Assembly: GCF_007752935.1 (NCBI RefSeq)
Contig: NZ_CP036319.1
Span: forward strand, 4,754,501 to 4,818,500
Length of the DNA stretch: 64,000 bases
Source of the DNA: Crateriforma conspicua
GTDB lineage: Bacteria > Planctomycetota > Planctomycetia > Pirellulales > Pirellulaceae
Direction of reading: 5' to 3'
Shown here: positions 26,057 to 34,059 of the stretch, one piece after another
Numbering within the stretch: position 1 is the first letter of the stretch
Layout of the letters: every line of letters begins with the position of its first letter
Made by a program: the position numbers and the translations under genes
The notes under the pieces: model-generated
The model's database searches: none
Told to the model about the DNA's origin: nothing
The model's input: only the letters and a program-made list of their open reading frames with translations

Positions 26057-27001
26057 ATGTTGCAAACCGATTCCTGGACTGACGATTCGCGTGGAGATAA
26101 TAGTTCGACCGACGAAACGATGGCGGTGACCGGCACACCGGCCGCTCGTCCCGAACGGCGGAAGACTCGACGAGATTCGGCCGCCCAATCGCCTTTGGAA
26201 ACGTATCTTCGCGAGATCAATGAAACCGCGTTGCTGTCGGCACAAGACGAACTGGACTTGGCCGAGCAAATTGCCCAGGGCGACGTCATGGCGCGTGACC
26301 GAATGGTGCGTGCCAACCTGCGTTTGGTCGTCAACATCGCTCGCGGCTACACCGGAAAGGGTCTGGGTCTGCAAGACTTGATCGAAGAAGGCAATCTGGG
26401 TCTGCTGCGGGCGGTCGAAGGGTTTGATCCCAGTGTCGGAACGCGATTCAGCACCTATGCCAGTTACTGGATCAAACAGTCGATCAAAAGGGCGCTGATC
26501 AACAGTGCGAAAACGATTCGCATTCCGGCATACATGGTCGAATTGCTGAGCAAGTGGCGAAGGGCGACGGCACGGCTGAGCGAAGAACTGGGCCGCACAC
26601 CGACCAACGAAGAAGTGGCCCGCGTGCTGGGGTTACCCAAGAAGAAGCTGCCGATCATTCGCAAGGCGATCAAGATCAACAACAGCACGCCGCAAAGCGA
26701 TCAAACCGATTCCGGTTGGTCGCTGGGCGAAATGGTCATGGACGAGCGTTTGAAGGCTCCCGACGAGGAGATGTTGGACCACGACATCCTGCGTCACGCC
26801 ATGGAATTGTTGGACGATCTGGAAGAACGCGAAGCGATGGTGCTGAAACTGCGATTCGGCTTGGTCGGTGATGAACCCAAGACGCTGAAGGAAATTGGTG
26901 AAACGTTGGGATTGACCCGCGAACGGGTACGCCAAATCGAAACCGATGCACTTCGCCGTTTGGCCGATGGACTGACCGATCCTCGGGAACGCTATCTGTA
27001 G
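26057..27001 (+). CDS. RNA polymerase sigma factor, sigma-70 family (group 1/2 type)
   Basis: A 314-residue sigma factor that directs RNA polymerase to promoters. Region 1.2 (SPLETYLREINETALLS) is followed by region 2 (NLRLVVNIARGY, DLIEEGNLGLLRAVEGFDP, FSTYASYWIKQSI), a region 3 helix-turn and region 4 (TLKEIGETLGLTRERVRQIE). Region 1.1 is absent, so it is an RpoD-like alternative or a short group 2 factor, not a canonical long RpoD. ATG 26057 is my choice; ATG 26120 is equally possible because neither has a good ribosome-binding site. It is followed by a strong terminator and stands alone. Its regulon is not evident from context. Confidence 0.88.
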   Translation: MLQTDSWTDDSRGDNSSTDETMAVTGTPAARPERRKTRRDSAAQSPLETYLREINETALLSAQDELDLAEQIAQGDVMARDRMVRANLRLVVNIARGYTGKGLGLQDLIEEGNLGLLRAVEGFDPSVGTRFSTYASYWIKQSIKRALINSAKTIRIPAYMVELLSKWRRATARLSEELGRTPTNEEVARVLGLPKKKLPIIRKAIKINNSTPQSDQTDSGWSLGEMVMDERLKAPDEEMLDHDILRHAMELLDDLEEREAMVLKLRFGLVGDEPKTLKEIGETLGLTRERVRQIETDALRRLADGLTDPRERYL

Positions 27002-27087
27002 GCCAAAGCAGGCCGATCATCGCCGGCAATCAAACGAAGGCGATCGTCGATTGCCGGGAATGACAACAACGGAAGATAACAACGACG

Positions 27088-27131
27088 AAGGCCGGCCGGT
27101 GAAGCAGGATTGCTTTGCCGGCCGGCCTTTT
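27088..27131 (+). terminator. Strong terminator after the sigma factor
   Basis: A 12-base perfect stem, AAGGCCGGCCGG (27088-27099) with CCGGCCGGCCTT (27118-27129), encloses an inner AAGCA/TGCTT stem. The hairpin runs into TTTT. The symmetric AA/TT flanks mean it could also serve the leftward tRNA-like gene, although the T run is better on the plus side. Confidence 0.85.
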
Positions 27132-27142
27132 CGCATTGGAAA

Positions 27143-27217
27143 TACCCCCTGCCCGATTCGAACGAGCGTTTCCGGGCCGAATAAACCCAGCGTCCTGGGC
27201 CGCTAGACGAAGGGGGC
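27143..27217 (-). tRNA. tRNA-Glu-like gene with an aberrant anticodon arm
   Basis: Read leftwards, the body matches bacterial tRNA-Glu: acceptor GCCCCCT pairing with AGGGGGT (one G-U), D arm GTCTAGCGGCCCAGGAC, T arm GCTCG-TTCGAAT-CGGGC, discriminator A, and no encoded CCA. The anticodon arm does not fit. The stem CTGGG/CCCGG leaves a nine-base loop TTTATTCGG, making the gene two bases longer than usual. Alternatively a U-G-closed stem leaves loop TTATTCG with anticodon AUU. TTC is present, but not after a U33. It may be a decayed copy or an unusual functional tRNA. It lies between the terminator and clpP. Confidence 0.6.
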
Positions 27218-27280
27218 GTGGACGGGGCACCAACATTCAACCCAGCAAGGGCAGTGATCGGGTACCCGGCGTCAGACGCA

Positions 27281-27874
27281 TCACGACGTTTGATCGATCC
27301 GCTGAACCACCTTGTCGATCAAGCCATACTCGGATGCTTCGGCCGCCGACATGAACCGGTCTCGATCGGTGTCTTCCTCGATCTTTTCCAAAGAGTGGCC
27401 GGTGTGTTCGATCATGATTTCGTTCATGCGTTGCTTGATCCGACGCAATTCTTCGACGTGAATCTCGACTTCGCGTGCGGTCCCCTGCATTCCGGCCAGC
27501 GGTTGGTGGATCATGATCCGGGCATTGGGCAACGCGTGACGCTTGCCCTTGGCACCGGCGGTCAGCAACACGGCACCCATCGAAGCGGCTTGGCCGATGC
27601 AATAGGTTGCGACGTCACAGCTGACAAACTGCATCGTGTCATAGATGGCCATGCCCGCGGTGATGCTGCCGCCGGGACTGTTGATGTAAAGATGGATGTC
27701 TTCCTTGGGGTTGTCCGACTGCAGGAACAGCATTTGGGCCACCAGGGCATTGCTGATCTGGTCGTCGACTTGTTGTCCCAGGAAAATGATCCGGTCTTTC
27801 AGCAACCGGCTGTAGATATCGTAGGTGCGTTCTTCGCGACCGTTGCTTTCAATAACGTAAGGAATGATCGGCAT
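27281..27874 (-). CDS. clpP: ATP-dependent Clp protease proteolytic subunit
   Basis: A 197-residue ClpP that forms the barrel peptidase and degrades proteins delivered by a Clp ATPase. The catalytic triad is Ser98 (in GQAASMGA), His123 (in RIMIHQP) and Asp172 (in EDTDRDRF). The oxyanion-loop motif INSPGGSI is intact, and the length is normal. It is the downstream member of a tandem pair, 102 bases after the second clpP in the same direction. No clpX or tig gene is adjacent, so the ATPase partner is elsewhere. The start ATG is clear. Confidence 0.95.
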   Translation of the reverse strand: MPIIPYVIESNGREERTYDIYSRLLKDRIIFLGQQVDDQISNALVAQMLFLQSDNPKEDIHLYINSPGGSITAGMAIYDTMQFVSCDVATYCIGQAASMGAVLLTAGAKGKRHALPNARIMIHQPLAGMQGTAREVEIHVEELRRIKQRMNEIMIEHTGHSLEKIEEDTDRDRFMSAAEASEYGLIDKVVQRIDQTS

Positions 27875-27976
27875 CGTGATTCGTTCTTGATTGATTGGAT
27901 GGCTGGTTAATACAATGAAACGACAAGTGCGGTTGAATGCGATTCGGTTCGAACCGCAAAACCCCGCGGTGGCGAA

Positions 27977-28624
27977 TCACTCGTCGTCGCGGTCTTCATC
28001 GTTGTCGTTGGGCGGACGCGTCAGAATGTCGTCAACCAGCCCATAGTTTTTGGCTTCTTCTGCATTCAAGAAGAAATCACGATCGGTATCCTTGGCGATC
28101 TGTTCGACCGATTGGCCCGTGTGCTTCGACAGGATGCCGTTAAGCACGTCGCGATAGCGGAACATCTCGGCTGCTTGAATTTCAATGTCGCTGACCTGAC
28201 CGCCGACACCGCCCATCGGTTGGTGCAGCATCACGCGGCTATTGGGCAAACAGAAACGCTTGCCTTTGGTGCCGGCACAAAGCACGACCGATGCACCGCT
28301 GCAGGCTTCGCCGACGCAGTAGGTTGCCACCGGGCAAGACAGCATTTGCATCGTGTCATAAATCGCCAGCGTGGCGGTGACACTGCCGCCGGGACTGTTG
28401 ATGTAAAAGTGGATGTCCTTGCGGCGATTTTCGCTTTGCAAATACAACAGCTTCATCACCAGTTCGTTGGCGTTGCCGGTATGAATCTCACCCTGCAAAA
28501 ACAGGATGCGGTTTTCCAGCAGCAAATCGCCCAACGTCATTTGACGCTGGCGCTGGTAGTTCTGATAGGAATATCCGCCGGCCATTTGCGGCGGCAAAAT
28601 GTCAGAAGCCGATGAAAATTCCAT
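27977..28624 (-). CDS. clpP: Second ClpP-family proteolytic subunit
   Basis: A 215-residue ClpP paralogue. The triad is present: Ser109 (in GEACSGAS), His134 (in RVMLHQP) and Asp183 (in KDTDRDFF). It differs from the other copy in the serine loop (ACSGA instead of ASMGA), has a longer N-terminus rich in Gln/Tyr, and an acidic tail ending DNDEDRDDE. These are features of ClpP2-type subunits that may form mixed rings with ClpP1. It lies upstream of clpP in the same direction, so the two are probably co-transcribed. Activity is likely, but hetero-oligomerisation is inference. Confidence 0.92.
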   Translation of the reverse strand: MEFSSASDILPPQMAGGYSYQNYQRQRQMTLGDLLLENRILFLQGEIHTGNANELVMKLLYLQSENRRKDIHFYINSPGGSVTATLAIYDTMQMLSCPVATYCVGEACSGASVVLCAGTKGKRFCLPNSRVMLHQPMGGVGGQVSDIEIQAAEMFRYRDVLNGILSKHTGQSVEQIAKDTDRDFFLNAEEAKNYGLVDDILTRPPNDNDEDRDDE

Positions 28625-28818
28625 TCAACTCACTCTGTCGGTGATGGGGGTCGCGGGATAAGGACGACGTCGGTCGCCAGGTTGGTTTGTTTGGACCGTT
28701 CGCGGCAGGCATCGGGACCATTGCGTTAGTTTCGACATTGTCATCGATACGGCAAGTGGTTGGCCACCCGTCAATCGGTACGCTGCGAAGGTTGTGGCTG
28801 TCGTGAAACACGCACGAA

Positions 28819-29238
28819 TCAGGCCGTGGCTTGGCGATACCGTTTGACCGCGCGTCGCGATAAACGTGGCAGCGATCGCCGAATGGCCGGATACGTTGCC
28901 GATGCACCTTTCTTGGGCCGAACGACGTACTGCCAACCGTCGTGAAACTCGCCGGGCTGGGTTCGAAAAGATTCTCGTATCCAACGTTTCCATCGATTGC
29001 GAACTACCGCATTGCCCACCTTTTTCGGAATGGTGATGCCCAGCTGGGCTTTCGCATCCGCCGGCAATTCACGGTGCCGGGGCCGAATCGGGCTTGCAAA
29101 CATCACCAACACATCGTCGGCAACGCAGACCCCCGTCCGCATCAATCGGGTGAACTCTTGCGGGCGACGGACACGACGCGACTTGGGAAATGACAAACCG
29201 CCGTCGGGAATCTTTGTTTCGGCTGGTGTTGGGTTCAA
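28819..29238 (-). CDS. rnpA: Ribonuclease P protein component
   Basis: A protein of up to 139 residues that binds the RNase P RNA and helps cut tRNA 5-prime leaders. The FPKSRRVRRPQEF opening and the RNR motif (GNAVVRNRWKRWIRE) are diagnostic. The start is uncertain: the frame has a TTG at 29238 and another TTG at 29196, just before the family-typical LSFPKSRR, and no ATG nearby. The second start gives 125 residues, closer to the family norm. It normally follows rpmH; here there is no room for rpmH between rnpA and the upstream dnaJ-type gene. It is followed by clpP genes in the same direction, after about 194 bases with no gene. Confidence 0.88.
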   Translation of the reverse strand: MNPTPAETKIPDGGLSFPKSRRVRRPQEFTRLMRTGVCVADDVLVMFASPIRPRHRELPADAKAQLGITIPKKVGNAVVRNRWKRWIRESFRTQPGEFHDGWQYVVRPKKGASATYPAIRRSLPRLSRRAVKRYRQATA

Positions 29239-29325
29239 AGGACGCGTCCCGGCAAATCGAAAACGGAAAATGACGTCACTTGCACACCGTGGTGCGGTTT
29301 CGGCACACCATGCATGCGATCACCG

Positions 29326-30303
29326 TCAAAACTGCAAATCGTCACGATCTGGTGGCGGGTTACGTTCGGCAAAGGATGCGATCAACTGTTTGGATTCTTC
29401 GTCGATCTGGTCCGGTAGCTGAATCTGCAGTTCGACCAACAGATCACCCGGGGATGCCCCGGCTTTGGTAACCCCGCGGCCTTTGATCCGCAGCCGTTTT
29501 CCGCTGCTGGTTCCCGGCGGGACCGACAGTGTGACCGTACCTTGCGGTGTGGGCACGTCGACTTTGCCGCCCAAGACCGCTTCGCCAATCGAGACGGGCA
29601 ATCGCAGTTCCAGGTTCTGGCCGTTCCGCTTGAAATGAGGATGCGGCGATACTTTGATCAGCAGAATCAAATCACCGGACTCGCCTCCACTAGTCGAAGC
29701 GTGGCCTTGCTGTCTCAGGCGAATCTTTGACCCCGTTTCGACGCCAGCGGGAATGGTGACCGACAACTTTTCCTGTTTGCCACCGCGGTGCAGATAGAAC
29801 TCCGTCTTTCCGCCCGTGACGGCCATCGAAAAAGGTATCTCCAGCTCGTGCCGCAAATTGGATCCGCGTCGCGGCGGCGCAGCGGCAGCCCGGCCACGTC
29901 CCGGACGACCTCGCGTCGGGCCCGCACCACCGCCCATCAGCTGTTCGAAGAAATCGGTAAACCCGCCTTCGAACGGATTGCCTCCGGCCTTTGCCGCGCC
30001 GGCACCGCCGAAAATCTGCTCCAAATCCAATCCGTCAAACGAAGCTCCGCCGGCACCCGGTTGCCAACCGCCGGTGCGGATTTTTTCGAAGTCGGCGCCG
30101 TAACGATCGTATGCGGCGCGCTTTTCTTCGTCGCTGAGAACTTCGTACGCTTCCTGAACGCGTTTAAACTTCTCCCGTGCCGCGTCACTGTCTTTGTTGA
30201 CGTCGGGATGGTACTTGCGCGCGAGCTTGCGGTACGCCTTTTGAATTTCGTCCTTGTCGGCGGTTCGACCGACGCCAAGGGTTTCATACAGATCTTCGGC
30301 CAC
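29326..30303 (-). CDS. Type II DnaJ (CbpA/DjlA-like) co-chaperone
   Basis: A 325-residue J-domain protein that stimulates DnaK. The J domain occupies about 1-70 with HPD at 32-34. A Gly/Phe-rich stretch (about 85-140, including FFEQLMGGG) is followed by the two C-terminal beta domains with [17 protein letters not shown] and [17 protein letters not shown]. There is no zinc-finger region, so it is CbpA-like and not DnaJ proper. The ATG start is clear. It is upstream of rnpA by about 90 bases in the same direction, so a protein-quality and RNA-processing operon with clpP is possible. Confidence 0.92.
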   Translation of the reverse strand: MAEDLYETLGVGRTADKDEIQKAYRKLARKYHPDVNKDSDAAREKFKRVQEAYEVLSDEEKRAAYDRYGADFEKIRTGGWQPGAGGASFDGLDLEQIFGGAGAAKAGGNPFEGGFTDFFEQLMGGGAGPTRGRPGRGRAAAAPPRRGSNLRHELEIPFSMAVTGGKTEFYLHRGGKQEKLSVTIPAGVETGSKIRLRQQGHASTSGGESGDLILLIKVSPHPHFKRNGQNLELRLPVSIGEAVLGGKVDVPTPQGTVTLSVPPGTSSGKRLRIKGRGVTKAGASPGDLLVELQIQLPDQIDEESKQLIASFAERNPPPDRDDLQF

Positions 30304-30402
30304 TTCAATCCTGGGGTTTCCGAATCGACTTTCGTCGTGTCAGATTGACACAACGACACGGATTCCACCAGCGGTAGCAAATCGCGATCCGAAACGAGTG
30401 AA

Positions 30403-31311
30403 ATGGACATGATCGCCCAGGACCTGCTGGCATACGAATCAAAATCTTTGACGGTCGACGGCCTGTCCGGATCGACCTGGACGATGCGTTATCTGGACGA
30501 AGGCCCGACGTCGAACACACCGTCCGATTCCGGTCCCATCCTGTGCGTCCATGGGAACCCGACCTGGAGTTTCTATTTTCGTCGCGTCGTCCAGCGGTTC
30601 AGCCCCGCCCGTCGCGTTGTGGCGGTGGATCACCTGGGGTGTGGGCGCAGCGACAAACCGTCGAAGTCTGAATTCGACTATTGCCTGGCATCCCACCGCG
30701 ACAATTTGGTCCGGTTGATCGATCAGCTGGACTTAAGCCAGACAACGCTGTTGGCCCACGATTGGGGCGGTGCAATCGGCTTGGCCGCGCTGTGCGAACG
30801 TCGCGACCGATTCAAGAGGATTGTGTTGCTGAACACGGGCGCTTTCCCGCCGCCCTATCTGCCGCTGCGGATCGCCGCCTGTCGCTGGCCATGGGTCGGG
30901 CCGCTGGGCGTGCGTGGATTCAATGCGTTCGCTCGAGCCGCACAGACGATGACCGTTTCGCGGCAGCCGCTGCCGGCGGACGTCCGCCGCGGCATGATCG
31001 CACCCTACGACAGCTGGGCAAACCGTGTCGCGATCGACGCCTTTGTCCAAGACATTCCGATGCATCGGTCGCACCGGACGTTTCCGGTGTTACAAAAGCT
31101 TGAATCGGAGCTCCCTTCGCTTGCCGGACTACCAATCTTGTTGGTCTGGGGGATGAAAGATTGGTGCTTTCGCCCCGAATGCTTGGAGCGTTTCCAAGGG
31201 CATTGGCCCGATGCCAGGGTCGTGCCGATCGACGATGCGGGGCACTATGTGTTGGAAGACGCTCCGACCGAAACACTGAATGCGATCGACGAATTTCTGC
31301 AATCGACGTGA
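30403..31311 (+). CDS. OleB-like beta-lactone decarboxylase / haloalkane dehalogenase-fold hydrolase
   Basis: A 302-residue alpha/beta hydrolase. The nucleophile is Asp120 in AHDWGG, with Asp253 in WGMKD and His281 in DDAGHYVLED completing the triad. HGNPTW (50-55) carries the Asn/Trp of the haloalkane dehalogenase oxyanion/halide site. The middle segment (LPLRIAACRWP, VRGFNAFARAA, APYDSWANR) resembles OleB, which decarboxylates beta-lactones in long-chain olefin biosynthesis. No oleA, oleC or oleD is in the window. It is the first of three genes with GTGA junctions. Start is ATG 30403 or ATG 30409. OleB is the best guess; dehalogenase activity is an alternative. Confidence 0.75.
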   Translation: MDMIAQDLLAYESKSLTVDGLSGSTWTMRYLDEGPTSNTPSDSGPILCVHGNPTWSFYFRRVVQRFSPARRVVAVDHLGCGRSDKPSKSEFDYCLASHRDNLVRLIDQLDLSQTTLLAHDWGGAIGLAALCERRDRFKRIVLLNTGAFPPPYLPLRIAACRWPWVGPLGVRGFNAFARAAQTMTVSRQPLPADVRRGMIAPYDSWANRVAIDAFVQDIPMHRSHRTFPVLQKLESELPSLAGLPILLVWGMKDWCFRPECLERFQGHWPDARVVPIDDAGHYVLEDAPTETLNAIDEFLQST

Positions 31312-32225
31312 ATGAAAACAGCCCCCTGAGTGCTTTCGCGCCGATGATCCGGACGGTGGGCGATGCAATCCGCTGGGCCTGTGTCCTTGAGGCGACGGCC
31401 CCAAAACCTGGCAACGTGCATCCCGGCCGCGAATTCGATGACCTGTCGTTCGCCCACTTTGCCCAGGCAGCAGAAATCGCCGCGGTCCAACTGAGTCGCA
31501 CCGACCTGGGTTGGGGCCAACGAATTGAATCGACCGTGGTGCAGACGCGACGGACAACCGGCACGAATGTGAATCTGGGGATCGCTTTGTTGATCGCACC
31601 GTTGGTGGAAGCGGTAACGCAAACCGATTATTCCGCGTCAGCAGACGCCACATCACCGTGGTGGCGCTTTGATTCTGTGGAAAGTGTGCTGTCGTCAATC
31701 AGCGTCCGACAGAGCAGGGCGGTCTTTCGTGCGATTGCCCACGCAATGGCCGGCGGCATGAACCCGAGTGACGAATCAGACGACTTGGAAATGGACGTCC
31801 ACGACGACCGTGCGAATCACGATGATTTGATGGCCGCAATGCGTCTGGCTTCCGATCGTGATGCGATTGCCCGGGAATACGCCAGTGGATTCGACAGTCT
31901 GCTTCACCAAATGACACCGCTATTGAAGCAGTGCATCGATGAAACGGGTGGCACGATCCAAGGAATCTGCTTGGCGCAGCATCGATGGCTGCAAGAAAAC
32001 ACCGACTCGCTGATCGCCCGGAAATGCGGTTCGGACGTCGCATCGAAAGTCCGGCAATGGTTCCGCGAAGCCGATTTTGAAAACCCGTCGTCGATCCGGA
32101 CATTGGACGAACGTCTAAGATCAGATGGAAACCGATTGAATCCGGGTACCACCGCCGACCTTCTGGCGGCAGCACTGTTTGTCCTTCTGTGTCCCACTCC
32201 ATTGCAATCCGAAAGACCAGCGTGA
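31308..32225 (+). CDS. CitG-family (COG1767-type) triphosphoribosyl-dephospho-CoA synthase-like protein
   Basis: A 305-residue protein of the CitG/MdcB family. The N-terminal PKPGNVHPG and the central TNVNLGIALLIAPL motifs are visible. The latter is the form seen in archaeal and C1-metabolism homologues, not in citrate-lyase CitG. No citrate-lyase genes are nearby. I start at GTG 31308, which overlaps the previous stop as GTGA; ATG 31344 is possible. Its stop in turn overlaps the next gene's GTG. Because the next gene is a pterin-type enzyme, a role in a cofactor pathway such as tetrahydromethanopterin is a reasonable but unproven idea. Confidence 0.72.
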   Translation: MNENSPLSAFAPMIRTVGDAIRWACVLEATAPKPGNVHPGREFDDLSFAHFAQAAEIAAVQLSRTDLGWGQRIESTVVQTRRTTGTNVNLGIALLIAPLVEAVTQTDYSASADATSPWWRFDSVESVLSSISVRQSRAVFRAIAHAMAGGMNPSDESDDLEMDVHDDRANHDDLMAAMRLASDRDAIAREYASGFDSLLHQMTPLLKQCIDETGGTIQGICLAQHRWLQENTDSLIARKCGSDVASKVRQWFREADFENPSSIRTLDERLRSDGNRLNPGTTADLLAAALFVLLCPTPLQSERPA

Positions 32226-32746
32226 CACATCCCACCGAACAACCTGTGTTCCGAGTCGACGTCAGCAAAGAACAATTTGTTTTTTCGGCGGCGCATTTCA
32301 TCACCTTCGCCGGCGACATTTGTGAAAGAATCCACGGCCACAACTATGGCGTCCGCGTGTCGGTCGAAGGCCCATTGGACGAAAACCGCTACGTCGTCGA
32401 CTTTATCGCGTTGCGTGATGCCGTTCTTGCGGAAACGGGACGTCTGGACCATCACGTCTTGTTACCCGACCGACATGCCCAGATTCGGGTGTCGAAGGAT
32501 GAAAAGGAAACCACGGCAACATTCCAAGACCGTCGCTGGGTTTTTCCAAACGAAGACTGTGTCCATTTGCCCGTGACGAACACCACGGCCGAAGAGTTGG
32601 CCGAGTACATCGGTCGGCGGGTGATCGAGCGCACGTTCGATCAGTTTGGTGATCACTTGTCGTGGATCGAAGTTGCCGTGGATGAGAACCAGGGCCAGTG
32701 GGGTGTCTGTCGTCTGCCCTGGAAACGACCGTCTGCTTCAGCATAG
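32222..32746 (+). CDS. 6-pyruvoyl-tetrahydropterin synthase / QueD family protein
   Basis: A 174-residue protein of the PTPS/QueD fold. Zinc ligands are His25 (FSAAH), His38 and His40 (HGH), with Cys34 in the usual position for catalysis (CERIHGHNY). VVDFIALRD and a DHH motif (LDHHVLL) follow as in the family. It starts at GTG 32222, overlapping the previous stop as GTGA; a GTG further upstream (32189) is in frame but lies inside the preceding gene. It makes or modifies a pterin or deazapurine precursor; the exact product cannot be assigned from sequence. It is the last gene of a three-gene coupled operon. Confidence 0.82.
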   Translation: MTHPTEQPVFRVDVSKEQFVFSAAHFITFAGDICERIHGHNYGVRVSVEGPLDENRYVVDFIALRDAVLAETGRLDHHVLLPDRHAQIRVSKDEKETTATFQDRRWVFPNEDCVHLPVTNTTAEELAEYIGRRVIERTFDQFGDHLSWIEVAVDENQGQWGVCRLPWKRPSASA

Positions 32747-32978
32747 ACGGTTTCGGTTCGGGACCAGCGACGACCGTCACGGTTTGCCTTTTCGGAAAGG
32801 TCCAAATCACTCCTACAGACTCTAGCTCCGTCGAATCCGGCAAATGCGTCGCGCCGTCGCCGGATCGATCGCGGAAACGTCGATAAGCCGAAAGACGCCA
32901 GGATGGCGAAGCAGCTTCAATCGAAAATGCGTCAATCGGCAAGTCCGGGCTGACGCAAACGCGAAGGGATTCCTTAGG

Positions 32979-33992
32979 GTGCAGACGGTCAATACGGATA
33001 ACGACGGGCTTCGCAAAGCAGCCATCCTGTTGATGAGCTTGCCGACCAAGAGTGCTGCTCGGATCATGCAGCAATTGCCGCCGCGACTGATCGAACAGAT
33101 CAGCATCCGCATTGCGCAAACCGAATCCGTCGGTGGCGACGACCAAGAAATCGTGATCGCGGAATTCCTGACGAGTAAAGCCAGTTCGATTTATGCCAGC
33201 CCCGGCGGACTGGAGCGAGCAAAGGAACTGATCAAGGAGGCGTTGGGACGCGACGCATCCGAACTGATCGGCAATTTGCAGCAAACGATCGAATCGATGC
33301 CTTTTGCGTTCGTCAAAAAGGTGGATTCGCAGACGCTGATGCAATTCATTGGCGAAGAACACCCGCAAACCATCGCGTTGCTGTTAAGCCACGTGCCCGC
33401 CTCATACGCCGCGGAAGTCTTGGGTGGCCTGGATTCCGAGAAACAACTGGATGTGATTCGCCGAGTGGCTTCCATCGGCCGCACCAGTCCCGATGCCATC
33501 GAGGAATTGGAATACGGTCTAGAACAACGGCTTTCCAGCATGGTGAATCAGAGCCACACGTCCGCAGGGGGCGTCGAAAGCGTCGCCGAAATCCTGAACG
33601 TTTGCGAACGATCCGTTGAACGGATGATCATGGAGTCCCTCGGTCGCGACGAACCGGAACTTTCCGATGACATTCGCCGCCTGATGTTCGTTTTCGAAGA
33701 CATCGCCAAGTTGGGCGATCGCGATATTCAGGCGTTGCTGAAGAATGTCGAAACGGCTCAGTGGGCGATGGCTTTGAAGGGCGCCAGCGAAACGCTCCAG
33801 GAAAAGGTCATGAAGAACATGAGTTCACGTGCGGCCGAAAACCTGAAAGACGAGATGGGATTTCTGGGCAGCGTCCGCGTCAGCGAAGTGGAATCCGTGC
33901 AGCAAAAGATCGTCGACATCGTACGGCACCTCGAAGATACCGGCGAAATCTCTCGTCCCACTGGCGAAAACGAAGAAGAATACGTCAACTGA
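32979..33992 (+). CDS. fliG: Flagellar motor switch protein FliG
   Basis: A 337-residue FliG, part of the C-ring that couples the stator to rotation and sets direction. The N-terminal domain (LRKAAILLMSLPTKSAARIMQQL) contacts FliF. The middle domain contains EEHPQTIALLLSH, and the C-terminal domain contains the charged helix FVFEDIAKLGDRDIQALLKNV and SSRAAENLKDEM. I start at GTG 32979 because it gives the family length; the frame is open back to 32844. It is separate from the flg operon and about 230 bases after the PTPS gene. No flagellar promoter was recognised. Confidence 0.93.
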   Translation: MQTVNTDNDGLRKAAILLMSLPTKSAARIMQQLPPRLIEQISIRIAQTESVGGDDQEIVIAEFLTSKASSIYASPGGLERAKELIKEALGRDASELIGNLQQTIESMPFAFVKKVDSQTLMQFIGEEHPQTIALLLSHVPASYAAEVLGGLDSEKQLDVIRRVASIGRTSPDAIEELEYGLEQRLSSMVNQSHTSAGGVESVAEILNVCERSVERMIMESLGRDEPELSDDIRRLMFVFEDIAKLGDRDIQALLKNVETAQWAMALKGASETLQEKVMKNMSSRAAENLKDEMGFLGSVRVSEVESVQQKIVDIVRHLEDTGEISRPTGENEEEYVN

Positions 33993-34059
33993 TCGACGGT
34001 TCATGGAACAGCCGATCTCGCGGTCAACGTTCGGGCCGTCACCCAACCACGGATGCGTG

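Noticed and set aside
27143-27217. A normal tRNA-Glu
   Set aside because: The anticodon arm has two extra bases and U33 is not before TTC, so it was recorded as aberrant.
32844-32978. Upstream extension of FliG
   Set aside because: Ser/Arg-rich non-family sequence; GTG 32979 gives normal FliG length.
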